A stretch of 64,000 bases of DNA from Anthoceros angustus (taxonomy: Eukaryota; Streptophyta; Anthocerotopsida; Anthocerotales; Anthocerotaceae), in NCBI GenBank assembly GCA_010909165.1, contig MU008160.1, positions 1,674,001 to 1,738,000 of the forward strand, written 5' to 3'. Positions 11,480 through 23,356 of the stretch are shown piece after piece. Numbering within the stretch: position 1 is the first letter of the stretch; each line of letters begins with the position of its first letter. The position numbers and the translations under genes are program-made. The notes beneath the pieces were generated by a model that had not been told where the DNA came from, searched no databases, and saw only the letters and a program-made list of their open reading frames with translations.

Positions 11480-12446
11480 TTAATATATCCGGACGGGCTT
11501 CCCCATGGTGGTCTTGAGATATAGTACCCTAACCTGCCACAGCGCACAGGGAATCAGGACTACAGCCTACAATGCTTGCTTTAGAAGAAAAAGGAGAGGA
11601 GGGGCAAGCAAAGCCGCGCAAAAATCTGCGTGCGAAGAAAGGAATCGACACTCACGTTTTGCCAATTCTTCTTCAACAAGGAAACCAGGAAGTTGACGCT
11701 GAGCTGCACATTTTGGAAAATCTGCTTCTCCTCCATAGCGCAGTTGCCGACAGCTACTCCCATGCACAGCACCTTCTTCAACTGGAACTTCACCATCGAC
11801 TTGGTTTCAGCAACCTTTGATTCCAGCGACTCCTGGTGCGAGACGAGGGCCGGGAACTTGCCAGCCTTGTTCAAACCGGGGCCAAGGAGCCTAGGGATTT
11901 GCTTGATGACGGCCTCAGACGCCAAAAACGCATGATACTTTTTGGCCAGCTTCTTCACCAGCTTCTTGTTCTTGTTCAGCTTCTTCAGACTCTCGACATC
12001 CATGTTGTCCAGGCCGAGCTTCTCAGCCTGCAAAACCAGGACATTTCATCTCAGGGAGCTGTGCATTGACCTACCCCGAACTCACGAAAATCGGGTAGGA
12101 GAACCCTACCTCTTCAATGTGCTGAGCGTCCCCGAGCATACACACTTTCATCTTCGGGCGTGGCTCGTGAGGCAGCCTCACGGAGCCGCTGAAACGCTTG
12201 TCCTTTTGAGGATCATAGTTCTTCAAGCCAACCTGAAGCTCCACAGTCTGGGTGAACTTCTTCGGTTTCTCCTTCACATCAGCCAGAAGCTGGGAGATGC
12301 TCTCCCTAAGCACCTCGCTCTGAAGCTTACTGCGAATACGCCACCATTCCGAAACCCATCCTTCGTCACTTCATCCACACCAGAGAGCTACAAAGACACT
12401 GACTTCATCCTGCGCATATTGGACAATCGCACCAAACATACCTCAT
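11480..12446 (-). CDS. RPL10A: Cytosolic 60S ribosomal protein uL1 (L10a)
   Basis: Four exons (12446-12442, 12329-12110, 12027-11656, 11533-11480) give 216 aa, the usual length for eukaryotic L10a. Exon 1 carries only ATGAG before a GTATGT donor, so the Ser-2 codon is split; a very short first coding exon is common in ribosomal protein genes. Diagnostic stretches are [54 protein letters not shown] and [15 protein letters not shown]. The C-terminus [17 protein letters not shown] is in the last small exon. It builds the L1 stalk of the large subunit at the E site, acting in cytosolic translation. No truncation is seen. Confidence 0.97.
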
Positions 12447-13770
12447 GCTTCCCGCTGTCAACGCGCAGCCCTTGCTATCCTGCTAATGCTCTTCAGGTTG
12501 TCGCAGATATTGATGAACCCCTTCTTCTCCGCAGACATCAATAAACCCCTTGTTCTCCTTCCATATGACACATATGTAAGTTTGGTCATTCACAATCCAT
12601 AACCTCGAAACACGAGGTCATCAGGACTTTGTTTGTATCCACTTTGTGTTTGTTCGTATCTTACCAAGCAACTTCTCTTCACAGTGACCTCGATCGGATC
12701 GTTTCAAGCAGTGACCACCTACCGTTTTGCAGGCCATTCGTGGTACCAATTTAATGCAAAGAGGTCCACCGGATGGCCCTTCTTTTTAACACATCGACAA
12801 GACACTTCCATCTCTAGTTCAAGGTAAGGCATGCAGCCAGGGCTTTAAACGCGGTGGTAAGACGTGTGTAATGGGCAGCAGACTCTAGCACCACTCCTAA
12901 AGCCTGGCAGAACATTACTCGTTTTCGTTCCATTGCAAGAGCTTCATTCGAAGGTAGCGAACGAGGTGGTGGGACTCAACAGGCAGGGCCGCTCTAGTGG
13001 CCTCCTTCCAAGCTTTCCGTGGTCGTGGAGGCTGTGTTGCCCGTAGGTAAGAAGGCTTTCGGAGCTCAAGTGGTGACATCCAGGGTGTAATTGGTACTGG
13101 TGCTATCAAGGGTTTAATTCGTACTGGTGCTATGCAGGGTTTAATGGGTACTGGTGAAGTTTAACTGGTACCGGTGCTGGTGGAAGTTCAAATGGTGACA
13201 TCCAGGGTTTTTCTAACACTCATGCCGATGGAAGGGTTTGGGGTTTGGGGATAACACCTCAAAGTGGGGTTTTTGTGGTACAGGTCCTGGTGGAAGGGTT
13301 TAGGGTTAACACCTCAAAGTCTGAGTGAAGGATACGATCTAACTCTTCCTCGTAGAAAATGAAGAAAGGGGTGAAAATCTCAAGCAAGCGATAAATAGTG
13401 TAGAGATTTTGGATACAAGCAGTTCTCAACCTAGAGCTAATGTGAATTCTAGTAACAGTGTAGAGACCATGGACACAAGTAGTTCTCAGGCTAGAGCTGA
13501 TGTGAATCCTTTTTCTGAGGATCAACGTAGTAGTAATATGGTTACTAGTAACCCTAATCCTCAGATCCAGGTAGTCCTAATATGAATCATGTTTCTCAAG
13601 ATCATTTGACACAGAGTCATTCGGATTGGGTTCGGGGATTTTGCAAGTTTGTCGGAATGAGGAACTTACCTCCGAGTTCACGCTGGCCAGGCCTAACCGC
13701 AGCTCAACATTGAGACGGTCCCGATCAGATTCCTGAAATGAAAGAGGAAGGCCACGCTGAGGAAGTCCAA
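12447..13770. other. Spacer with degenerate Ser/Asn-rich coding-like repeat
   Basis: Upstream of RPL10A, so its promoter lies at the left end. From ~13085 short direct repeats appear (units such as GGTGCTAT..AGGGTTTAAT). At 13385-13592 a + strand frame encodes two imperfect 23-aa repeats (NSVEILDTSSSQPRANV, then NSVETMDTSSSQARADV), then runs to a TGA. It has no clear start and is probably a relic of a repetitive protein. Telomere-like GGGTTTAGGGTT occurs once at ~13298. Confidence 0.4.
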
Positions 13771-13774
13771 AAAA

Positions 13775-15227
13775 AAAAGAAACAAAGCCCTCCATTTGTC
13801 CATACACAACAAGCGCCTCTTGGCCGAGTCCTTGCTATGCATACCCAGCTATCAGGGCATTCCATGTCACCACATTTTTTGAGGCCAGACTGTCAAAAAC
13901 CTGCCGTGCATCTTCCATTTCACCACATTTTGCATACATGTCCACCACACAGGTACCCACCAATACATCATCCAGGAGTCCTCTTTCGACAATCTCCGAG
14001 TGCAACTGCCTGCCCTTCTGTAAGGCACCAGTGCTTGCACAGGCCTTCAGAAGGCAAGCAAAAGTGACATCATCAGCCAAAAGGAGGCCCGCCTCCTCCA
14101 TTTGTGCATACACAACAAGCGCCTCTTGGCCAAGTCCTTGCTGTGCATACCCGGCAATCAGGGCGGTCCATGTCACCACATCCTTTGTGGTCAAGCTGTC
14201 AAAAGCCTGTTGTGCATCTTTTAGTTGTCATCCAGCAGTCCTCTTCGGAGAATCTGTGAGTGCAGCTGCCTGCCCTCCTGTAAGGCACCAGTGCTTCCAC
14301 AGGCTTTCAGAAGACAGGCAAAAGTAGTATTGTCAGCCAAACGCAGGCCCTCCTGCTCCATTTGTCCATACAGAACAAGTGCCTCATGTCCGAGCCCTTG
14401 CTGGACATACCCAGTTATCAGGGCATTCCATGTCACAACATTCTTTGTGGCCATGCTGTCAACCTGGCGTGCATCTTTCAGTTCACCACACTTTGCGTAT
14501 CCAGATATCAGAGCATTGCATGTCACCACATCCTTTGAGGCCATGCTGTCAAAAACCTGGCGTGCCTCTTCCAGTTCGCCACATTTTGCATACATGTCCA
14601 CCAGGCAGTTGCCAACAAACAAGTCAGCAGGAATACCACTACGCAACACATCACTGTGCACTTTTCTGCCAGATTCCAAGTCGGCGGCAAATGCACAAGC
14701 TTGAAGGGCAGCTACAAAAGGCGTGAGCATCCGCCTTCACTTCTGACCTATGCATCTCATAGTACAGCTGTATGGCCTCCTTTCCCATGCTTAGCATATC
14801 CAGAGATTATGGAAGACCACATGAAGACATCTGGTTTGCCCACCCTGGTGAGCACATCCATGGCCTCCTGCAGACTACCTCGACATGCATACATGCGCAA
14901 GATATGGTTCCCCAAGTATGCATCCGACTCGTACCCGAGTTTGATAGAGAGGTCATGCACTCTTCGCCCCCTCTTCTTAGCTGTACACAGTTTCAGCACA
15001 GTGTAAAACAGAGACTGAGAAACAGCAAAGTCTGTCTGCGCCAAAGATTCCAGGGCTCCAACGGCCTCGGAAAGCTTCCTCTGCTGACATAACGCCATCA
15101 CGGTTACAGCCGTGACGACGCCCATTTCTGATCCTGCACTTGTGCCAGATTCAGGATTATCCGGAGAGACTTGGAGGGAGAGAGACACCATGGCCCATCT
15201 GAAAATCCAAAGAAACGAGCTATTCAT
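13775..15227 (-). pseudogene. PLS-type pentatricopeptide repeat gene, decayed
   Basis: The ATG at 15227 opens a PPR protein with many 35-aa repeats (DVFMWSSIISGYAKHGK, LFVGNCLVDMYAKCGELEEA, NVVTWNALITGYVQQGLG). The reading frame is broken several times: a +1 shift at ~14790 after AKHGK, a shift at ~14725 before FVAALQAC, a deletion joining RRGLLDD to DAQQAFDS at ~14225, and an in-frame TAG at ~13835 within AGYA(stop)QGLGQEAL. Homology ends at ~13775 without E/E+/DYW domains. Intact members bind organellar RNA; this copy is very unlikely to make a full protein. Its repeats are similar to each other, which may have helped the internal deletion. Confidence 0.85.
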
Positions 15228-15640
15228 CAACCCAAGCTGGCTTGAGCATGCTGTTTAACCACAGGACCTCGCCGGACCCCTTACGACGGAAATCAGGCGA
15301 ACGGGAGCTCTTCATATCTCGTCTGTTGTCCCACCACATGGTAGGGTCCTGAAGAAATGGCTGCCACAAGTGCTCCAGCTCCTGGCGACGACCATCGTTG
15401 GAGAATTCGTCCCAACCCACACATTTTCTCAGAAGTGGAAGCTGGGCTCCTTAGATTGCTGCACCTGGAGGATTTGTTTGCCAGGTGCTGACCCCCTAAG
15501 ACGAGGTGAGCGGGAGCTCCTCGTAGAATCCCTGTACACACACCAATTTCTTGGGTCCCCAACGGTCCTGGCTGCCATACTGTGGCCATCGTTCAGGGAC
15601 CGATGTCGGAAGATGAGTCTAATACAAACAGGCAATGCCA
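15220..15640 (-). pseudogene. OSB-like (organellar ssDNA-binding) PDF-motif remnant
   Basis: A - strand frame ending at 15220 reads LWQPFLQDPTMWWDNR, then SPDFRRKGSGEVLWLN and PAWVDE. This fits the C-terminal PDF motif of plant organellar single-stranded DNA-binding (OSB) proteins (W..F..P..WWD.R....PDF.....GE.LW). A second, weaker copy (DPRNWCVYRD, then RSPRLRGSAPGKQI) lies upstream at ~15480-15590 in another frame. The gap between them is too short for a normal intron, so a frameshift is likely. The OB-fold itself was not found upstream. The stop sits just 5 bases before the PPR ATG. Called a remnant, but an unrecognised exon structure is possible. Confidence 0.5.
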
Positions 15641-16161
15641 GGATCCCCAGGTACTTTGCATGACCACACCATACGGGCTGGCTCCGATGAGCCCAAACCC
15701 GGAAGACTTGAATGGAAACAAGAGTGTGTAAACGGGCTGGCTCTCATGTACATCGATGCAAACAAGCAGAAAGCATCTCTGCAGAAAGGATGTCTAGTGC
15801 TACCTACACATGCTATGGTCGTAGATGAAGCTAGGAAACCCTGAAAAAAAAAAAAATTACACCGAGACAGGTCCACAACGTGTGAGGCTTTTTTCTCAAG
15901 CTAATAGTTCATGCTCCATGCTCGGGCCCTGCTGGCCAAGTCCCGCAACTGGATGCGACGGTGCAGAACCAAACAAGCGAAAAGCGTAGCAGTGTCACTG
16001 CGGCCGAGCCGCTTGCTGCCCGCAGGTGTGAAACAGACTTTTACACCACATTTCGAAAGCAGCAGGCGAACAAAAACGAGCGACCAAGTGGACGAGTCCG
16101 CAGGAATCTGCACACGCCACAGTCTGCTTGTGACGGAGCCATCGGCTTGGAGCGGGAGAGG
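15641..16161. promoter_or_regulatory. Region upstream of bL20 gene
   Basis: No gene recognised. A 14-nt A run is at ~15842-15855. The ATG of bL20 follows at 16162, so the right half is its likely promoter and 5' untranslated region. An in-frame upstream stretch is open but has no bL20 similarity. Confidence 0.4.
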
Positions 16162-16607
16162 ATGTTCAACAAGAAGGAGATTTTGAAGTTGGCCAAGGGC
16201 TTCAGAGGCAGGTCCAAAAATTGCATCCGGGCGGCGAGGGATCGTGTGGAGAAGGCGCTTCAGTATGCCTACAGAGATCGGCGCAACAAGAAGAGGGATA
16301 TGCGAGGTCTGTGGATTCAGCGGATCAATGCCGGCAGCCGGCAGTACGGGGTAAGGCTGCGGTGTAGGCTTGGAGAGCTGGGGCATCGTGTTGCTGTAAA
16401 TCTCGTGGCTGTAAATTGGTGTGTGCCTTTCATGCGCTGCAGGTGAACTACGGGCAGCTCATGTGCGGCTTGAACAAGGAGAACATTCAGCTTAACAGGA
16501 AGGTTCTTTCAGAGCTTGCAATGCACGAGCCTTACAGCTTCAAGACACTGGTTCAGGTTGCCAAGGCTGCCGATCCCCGGCCCGGGTTGAAGCAATTGCT
16601 GCCCTGA
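16162..16607 (+). CDS. Organellar (mitochondrial or plastid) ribosomal protein bL20
   Basis: Two exons (16162-16350, 16443-16607) encode 117 aa, the normal bacterial-type L20 length. Key stretches are [50 protein letters not shown] and, after the intron, [20 protein letters not shown]. bL20 binds 23S-type rRNA early in large-subunit assembly. A nuclear copy with an intron points to an organellar ribosome, most likely the mitochondrion, since plastid bL20 is usually plastid-encoded. No clear targeting extension is visible before the ATG, as in other nuclear bL20m proteins whose basic N-terminus serves this role. It is convergent with SYP81. Confidence 0.93.
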
Positions 16608-16825
16608 GTGATTTAGGTTACATCCGTCAACTCCGGCCCATGTTGCACACAGGAGGAGCACACAGCACTTTTTTCCACTGCACACGCGTTCTCCGGCAAC
16701 CAGCTCCCCAGGGAAGCTGTGGCATTTCCATGTCGACAATGTAAGGATTTCCTCTCATGTCCTCTCGTGGTGTACTCAATGGATGGGAGTGTGGAGCTGC
16801 CCGGCGAGGTAGCTCCATCCCTGCT

Positions 16826-18427
16826 TTACTGATTGTACCAGTGAAGGAAGAGGAGTGTGATGTTAAGAACAACTATGAACAGCAGCAAAAATAGCATGTT
16901 GCTCCTTTTGTTCTGAATCGTTTTGTTCAGCTCCTTGTTGCCTGCTTCTACGTTGTGTGTAGCATTCACCGCCTACATGACAGATAGAAACAAAATAACT
17001 AACTTGTGTCATTTACAGCACAGCGGGGCACGCTGTTCAGACGTCGTACCTGCTGATATAGCTGCTCAATCTGCTGAGCTTGTCGATGCACATGGGTGGA
17101 GAACAAGTGGTTCAAAGCAGACATTTCCAGCATACTTTTCTGTGTTTGTTGCACTGAAGCCATTGTTTCAGTCAACTCAATCTGCAAAGACGGAACAGAG
17201 CTCAATGCCATAAAGTGTTAGCTTTCACATATTTCAAGTCATGTACCGAGCAGTCGAGGGCGTTACCTGTAGCATGCGGGTCTCTTCATCTAACGCTGCT
17301 TGATACGAACTTCTACCAGTTGTCACACTGGACTCCTCCGGGGGTTCGTCCCTTTCTGGAAAATAAGCATGATCCACCACAGCTTGCATCTGGAGCCCTC
17401 GCCTAAGCTTTGGAAGTCTTCGATCAATGGACTCTTGGAACCTTACGGCACGAAGTCGGTCGAACAGAGTAGTGACAACACGAAGACGCTCGCTGAGGAT
17501 CAAAACCTGCCTTGCCCAGAAAAGGGTCATACAAAAACCATGAGAAACATCATCACCTTCAAGGGTACTTCAGTGGATAAACGACGGCGTAAGCCTGAGA
17601 ATTCTGAGAGCTTACCAAACCAGTCTCGTGGGCAATCAGATCTGCATTGCGTGGAGCACTTCCAATAGCATCCCGCCAGGTCGATCCCTGCGTTTTCCTC
17701 TGCTCCATGCCTATGCTGTCCTTGAGGACATCAATTCGTTCACGGCAAGCTTTCACAAACAGCCCGACCTGACAAAGCAGCAGCCCCATTCCGTATTATG
17801 CTTCTTGTAGTACAGACCCTCCACACAACACAGTACTCTTCAAAACAGCAAGAATGTGGAACCATCACCTCATGCTCAATGTTGTCCCGCTCTTGTTCAG
17901 AACTTCGATACCTATCTAAGTAGTCTTTCCGATGCGTCACGATAAAAGAATGCATCGTTCGGATGTTCCCCAGCTGCAGAAACATCAAATCTTCAGACAC
18001 CCTGAAGACGATCTCACAAGAAACAAAAGAACTGAAGCGATGCAACCAACTGGATACCCACAATCTCCACAGCTTCGAGAAGAAATCTCGACTTCGGCTG
18101 GGTTTTGGTCATGATCAAAGAGGATGTGACCTTGGTCATTTTCGTCTGCATGAAAATGGGAAATGGTGAGCAAAGCAAAAACGTGAAGACTTCCATTCAA
18201 ACAAACCTTCCTGACAACAAGCACAACTGTGCTATCCCTCACCTCCCTACCAACCCACCAAAACTCGATATCTGCAATCGGCAGGCAAAAAGAATTCGAC
18301 CTGGGATCCAACAACTACTGAAAAGACGGTTCTGGAGAGGACAAAATACCGCATCGTATCCAAGCTTTCCAGCAGCTGACCGAACGGCATCCCTGAAGCT
18401 CTCGGTAACATCCTTCACGCTTGCCAT
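16826..18427 (-). CDS. SYP81: Qa-SNARE syntaxin of the ER (SYP81 / syntaxin-18 type)
   Basis: Seven phase-0 exons (18427-18350, 18145-18062, 17973-17869, 17768-17616, 17506-17267, 17181-17050, 16972-16826) give 312 aa, matching the family (~310). The N-terminus MASVKDVTESFRDAVR is the conserved head. HRKDYLDRYRSSEQERDNIE and LILSERLRVVTTLFDRLRA mark the N-terminal helical region. The SNARE motif includes KSMLEMSALNHLFSTHV and QAQQIEQLYQQ, then a C-terminal anchor (MLFLLLFIVVLNITLLF) and HWYNQ. It acts as a t-SNARE for Golgi-to-ER retrograde vesicles, anchored in the ER with the bulk in the cytosol. Divergent from the importin gene 510 bp away. Confidence 0.95.
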
Positions 18428-18937
18428 GGTTGATCATAATCATAACCTACACAATCCTGGACCCGTCTGCAAACCTCAAAACGCCGTGTATCATGTCCAC
18501 AATCGTCCAGCCACACATCCCATCCCTTCTCGCCAATTCTGTTAATCGCCCTTCCACTCTCCTGAGCTCAAATTAGCCCAAAAGACCAGCGATTGTGCCT
18601 AGCAGGACGTTGCAACTGCATTCCCAGGCGACGATGTCAAACTTCCTGGCAAGCTTTTGGAGGAGCTGAAAATCACTCTACTCGATCTCATCCAACATAC
18701 TCCCTTCAACCAAAAGAGCACTTCGCTCCGAGTACTTCTACGTTTTGGGTCTCACAATTTGTCCCCCTACGATATGGCGTAACTACAACAGCCGGGTTGG
18801 GAGCATGCGGAAACCACTGAATTTGCATGCGAGCAGCTCATGGTGAGGAGAGCAACATCGCGGGCAATTGACGGCTTGGGCCTTTTTATGTAGGTCTCGG
18901 TCATGTAATGACCAGAGTCGCTCGAACTTTGATGTAG
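18428..18937. promoter_or_regulatory. Divergent promoter region of SYP81 and importin-13-like genes
   Basis: A 510-bp gap between two start codons pointing outward. It must hold both promoters and 5' untranslated regions. No TATA box or telo-box was recognised; short frames within it show no similarity. Confidence 0.55.
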
Positions 18938-21900
18938 ATGGAATCCTCTGAAGCCCTGCACGATGAGGAGGAGAGGAGGCTGGATGCCGACGCGCAAGAG
19001 CTGGAGCTTGCCATTTGCAGCCTGTTCGATACTAGCGGGCATAGCGAGAAACAGCAGCTTGCCAATCAGTGGCTCAACCAGTTCGTAGGAACTCCTCGGG
19101 CTTGGACAGTTTCTCTATATCTTGCCTTTCCACCTGCGAATTCTGGTGTCCGAGGTCTACAGGAAGTTCGATTTTTCGCTCTCAACCTTTTGCTGTCGAA
19201 GATCCGGAATGACTGGGTGCAGCTGTCTCAACAAGATGCTCAGGAAATTTACGAGACTCTTGTCCAGCAGCTGCCTCTGATCCGACATGATAGTGTTGTG
19301 GCATCAAGGTTGTCTATTGTGATCTGTGCAGCAGCTGCTGTTGTTGGTGAAGTGGCCTGTTACGAGGTTGGTGCCTGTGAGACCAGATCATATTTCCTTC
19401 ACCAACTGTGCAGCTCGTTATTGCAGCAGCGTTTTTGTTTGGATGGAATTTGATGGTGCTTGCGGGTCTATTGAAACCAGCTGATTGAGAGCATCATTGG
19501 AAGCGTTGATGTTGCTCCTACTGTGGAGCGATTTTTTTGGATAGATCTTCTTGCAGCACTGGCTGAAGAGGTGTTGCCTCGGTCACGGTCTCTTTCAGCA
19601 GAGGTATGGAAAGTCGCAAGCAATATGACTAGGTCTGCGTAGCAAGCATTGATTTGGCCAGGGTGCAGGGACATTCACAGGTTGACCTTCGTTCCGCTGA
19701 AAGTAATGGTCGGTCCTTTTTGTTTGGACAGGTTGGCAGATGTTTGCAGGACTGCTGCTCTCAAGTACTGCAATACCTTGACAATACAGTCAGCTTGCCT
19801 GATCAAAGCGGGGACATTCTCCCAAGAGTTCTTACGTGTTTGGAGCGATGGTAGGTCCAAACAGGTGCTTCATCTCCCTTTTGCACACTTGCAGACCTCC
19901 AGCAGACTGACAAATTGAAGAGGTGCACCCGGAATGTGATGGATGCACAACAGGATCCCAGCAGGTGTTACCTTGTCGGAAGTCTTTTCAGACAACAAAA
20001 TGCTTTTCCAGTCGATGATACATGGGCTTGGTTCACCCAGCGAAGCCTGCTTTGATGCAGCTGTAGCTGCTTCTGTGGAACTTGTATCTTCTGTGGACCC
20101 TCTGCCAGGCAGACACGAAGCCATGCGTGCAATCACAGCAGGTAAGCTATCTGCAGGTTATTTTGGCTGAACCCCTTTGTGCCTGTGTTATTGCACTTGT
20201 GCAGCTCTGAAATTTTTTACTTGCCAACGCTAGTGCTTGTTGGTTTTGGCTGAAGAGTGCAGCAATTCTTGCAAACAGAGGAGCTTATCTAGCAAATGTG
20301 GGTTCACCAACTGCAATGGATTCACCATTCAGAAAGCGAGCATTGGGCCTCTGCACTTTGCTTGGAGCTACATGTGTTGCTGAGGCACCCCTTGTTGCAA
20401 AAGGAGAGTATGAAGCGACTGAGTTGCTTAATTGGCTGGTCGATGCCTCCGGAGGAGGTGGGGGCCTGGGAATAGAAGGTGCTATGAGGGTTGTCGATGC
20501 CTGGCCACGACTTTTGGCAGTTCCTGCAGCTAGACGTGCAGAAATTCTCCAGATACCACTTTTTGCCAGTGCAGCACAGGTACCATGTTGGCTGGTTTGA
20601 GTTAATTTGCTAAGCTTTGTGCTAGTTATGATAGTAACCCATAATGCAAAGCGTGCTAGTAATATAAAACCGTACTCAGGCTGTTATGCAGGTCACCATG
20701 TATCCAGCAGATTTTGAAAGCTGGGAGGTTTCTGAGACTGATGAAGACAATTTCTATCGGTAAGTTTTTACTCATTTCTTTTCTCGTCATGCCTCAAGCT
20801 AGAATATGAAGCTGGTGCTGAGTTGCTGTGTCTATTTATCAGGTTTCGTGAAAGCTTTGCTGAAGAGGTGCTGGGCTCATTGTATCGAGAAATGGGGGCT
20901 GTCTTCCTCCAGTTTATCTTGGAGAAGCTTCAGCTGGCAGCCACATGGCAAATTGCCGAAGTGTGTGTTTTTGCCGCTGCTGCTCTAAGAGATCAGCTTC
21001 GATCGGACATGAAACTCCCGGACAAGACAGTTACAGTCAATTCGTTTGTACAAACAGTCATAAGTCAGATGCCAGGAAGGGGAGCTGTCACCACCAAGGG
21101 TATGCCAGCTCCCAAAATCAATACTCTTTCTTACCCTACTCCAGATGCTTCCCAGTTATTTTCGCTGGGAAAATAAGTGAAGATGTTGATGCTTGTTAAC
21201 TCTTGGATCTGGTGTTCTGGCCAGATAAAGAGAGTTTGCCACATGGGCGAATGGTTGAGACGGCTGTCACTGCACTTGGACGATATGCAGATTGGGCCGC
21301 TTTGGACTCAAATCTGTTAGGAATAGCGGTTCAGTATTCTCTTGGGGCCCTTTACGTTAGTGATGGTATGTATGCTTAGTTGGTGGTTTTAGCAGTCATC
21401 AATGTGAAGGCAGACAGCTCATGGGCGCTACTTCTATGCCTTGTGTGGTGCAGCTAGGGGACAAGCTTGCAAAGCTCTGAGGGAGATCTGTATAGCTGCC
21501 GCCCCAAACATTGCAGCAGCTCAGGCACTTGCACCTCTCATGTCGGAATGTGAAGCGGCTGGATTATCAATGGATATTGACGTAGGTGAACGCTTGGCGA
21601 TGGTTCAAGCGCTTGCTATTGTAGCAGCTGCCCTTCCCCCTACAGAGAGCCGACCAGCATTTGCTCGCCTCACAGCTTCTGCAGCTGCCACCCTGAGGAC
21701 CTTATCAGTGTCACAGGTGTTTATCCCCTTAACACTGTGTACTTTTTTCTTATTTTCATGTTCTTTGGTTGGCTTCAGCATAAGCTGTACATAGATTTGG
21801 CTGGTATTGACATTCTCATGGGAACTCTTCTGAATGTTTCAGGAGAGGGCAGAGGCCACTGGAAAGGCTCTTTCTTGTGAAGTCAGAGTATTCTCTGCTG

Positions 21901-23356
21901 TCCTGGACTGTGGGGCAAACGAGATTGCCTTGCAAGAAATTCTCCCAGTATTGCAAGAAATATGGCCGGTGTTAGACTCAGTGGCAACAACTTGGGCAGC
22001 AGATTCTGAAGTGGCCAGCAGCTTGTGTGAGCTTTGGGCAATTCTAGCACGAAAAGTAGGTCTGCTGCTTGCTGGCTGGATCCCTGACATAATTGCAAGG
22101 GCTACAGCTATGTTCAAGCAGCACCTGCGTTCTGTTTGTCTTGAGTGCTTGTGTGATGTAAGTTTCGGAAAGCTCATTTCGGATTTCAGTTACTGGAATA
22201 GCAAAAGGTGTCTCCTTGGAAATGACAGTAATGAGCTTGTTCTGTCTGGCAGGTTGTTGCCCTGAGCTCAAAGGGGTTGGTAACTGATCAAGTGGATTTC
22301 GCACACTCGCTCTCATCCATGCTACTGGAGATCACAAGGGCCATTCCAGGATTTGAGAGAATACTGGAAGCTACGGATATGTACAGAGGCTCTGCAAATT
22401 CAACCGATGTAGTCCCTCACCATAAGGAGAAGGCAAAATGGCAAGAAAATGCCGCAGATGTTCTCGGGGCTGTATGTCGTCTGGGAAGAAGCTTTCTCCA
22501 CAACCAGCCTGTTTTGTTATTGCCATCGCTTGGTTTCCCTCAAATTGTCCAGTGCTCAATCGGTTAGTGTGGTGTCTCTCCCAAAGGCGAGAGAAACTAT
22601 TTTGTAACTGTGATCATGCACATCTGCTGAAAGTCTTCTGAGTTCCTTTCCAGCCGAGAGCTTCTGACAACCTTGTATTTTTTTGCTCATTGACTAGGTT
22701 GTATTAAACGGAAGGAGGTGGGACCCGCCCTTGGAGCTGCTAATTTCCTAGCAGATGTTATCTTCTGCTCAACCTTCAGTGAAGAAGACGTAAAGGACAT
22801 AACTGTGTGGCGACTGCCACAAGAGCTAGTACCTCATGTCGACCAAGTTGTTAGCTTGTGTGGGGTTTCAGTGGTGGAGGTAAGAATGGTGGAATGGCTT
22901 TACATGACTTTTTAAGCTATTGCCTTGGTACTGATGAATGGATGAAGCTGGTGGGTGCAGGTAGTTTTGTCGTCTCTGGCTAGCAGTCCCACTATCCCCC
23001 AGCTGAGGGAGGCTGTGGCCATGGTTCTCTACGCCCTGTGCTCCCGATATGGTGTTGCCACAAGGGCTGCAATGTCGACCACTTTGATGTCCATTGACTT
23101 CCCTGTCAGACCTGGTTTGCTGACAGAGGCAGATAAGAACATGTTCATCGACGCTGCTGTCCGTCAACCTCTGCACCCAAGGAGGCGGTTTCAAGGTGTG
23201 TTCACCCTGGTCATACAACAGGATGGGAGATTCACTCCACCAATCTTTCTTTTTGCTGACTTCTGCACTCGGATGGTTGCAGAGCTTATAGCAGATTTCT
23301 GTAATGTTTGCCAAGGGCTGATGCCCGCAGAGACTTTAGGCGCCTACTGTAATTAA
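18938..23356 (+). CDS. Importin-beta family karyopherin, importin-13 / transportin-3 type
   Basis: Fourteen exons join in phase: 18938-19366, 19481-19603, 19732-19850, 19954-20141, 20263-20579, 20692-20759, 20843-21099, 21225-21365, 21454-21716, 21843-22157, 22253-22562, 22698-22879, 22961-23195, 23283-23356. The product has 1006 aa, the usual karyopherin length. The N-terminus has the importin-N layout (ELAICSLFDTSGHSEKQQLA, WLNQFVGTPRAW, FFALNLLLSKIRNDW). The remainder is helical HEAT-type sequence (LLAALAEEVLPRSR; AQALAPLMSECEAAG), ending QGLMPAETLGAYCN. It would carry cargo across the nuclear pore under Ran control. The closest match I recall is the plant importin-13-like ARM/HEAT family, distinct from MOS14; assignment within the clade is inferred. 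Confidence 0.9.

Noticed and set aside
12915-13109. 64-codon basic - strand frame
   Set aside because: Short, no similarity, no matching exons nearby.
13252-13305. Interstitial telomere array
   Set aside because: Only one TTTAGGG-like unit is present; neighbouring G/T runs are irregular.
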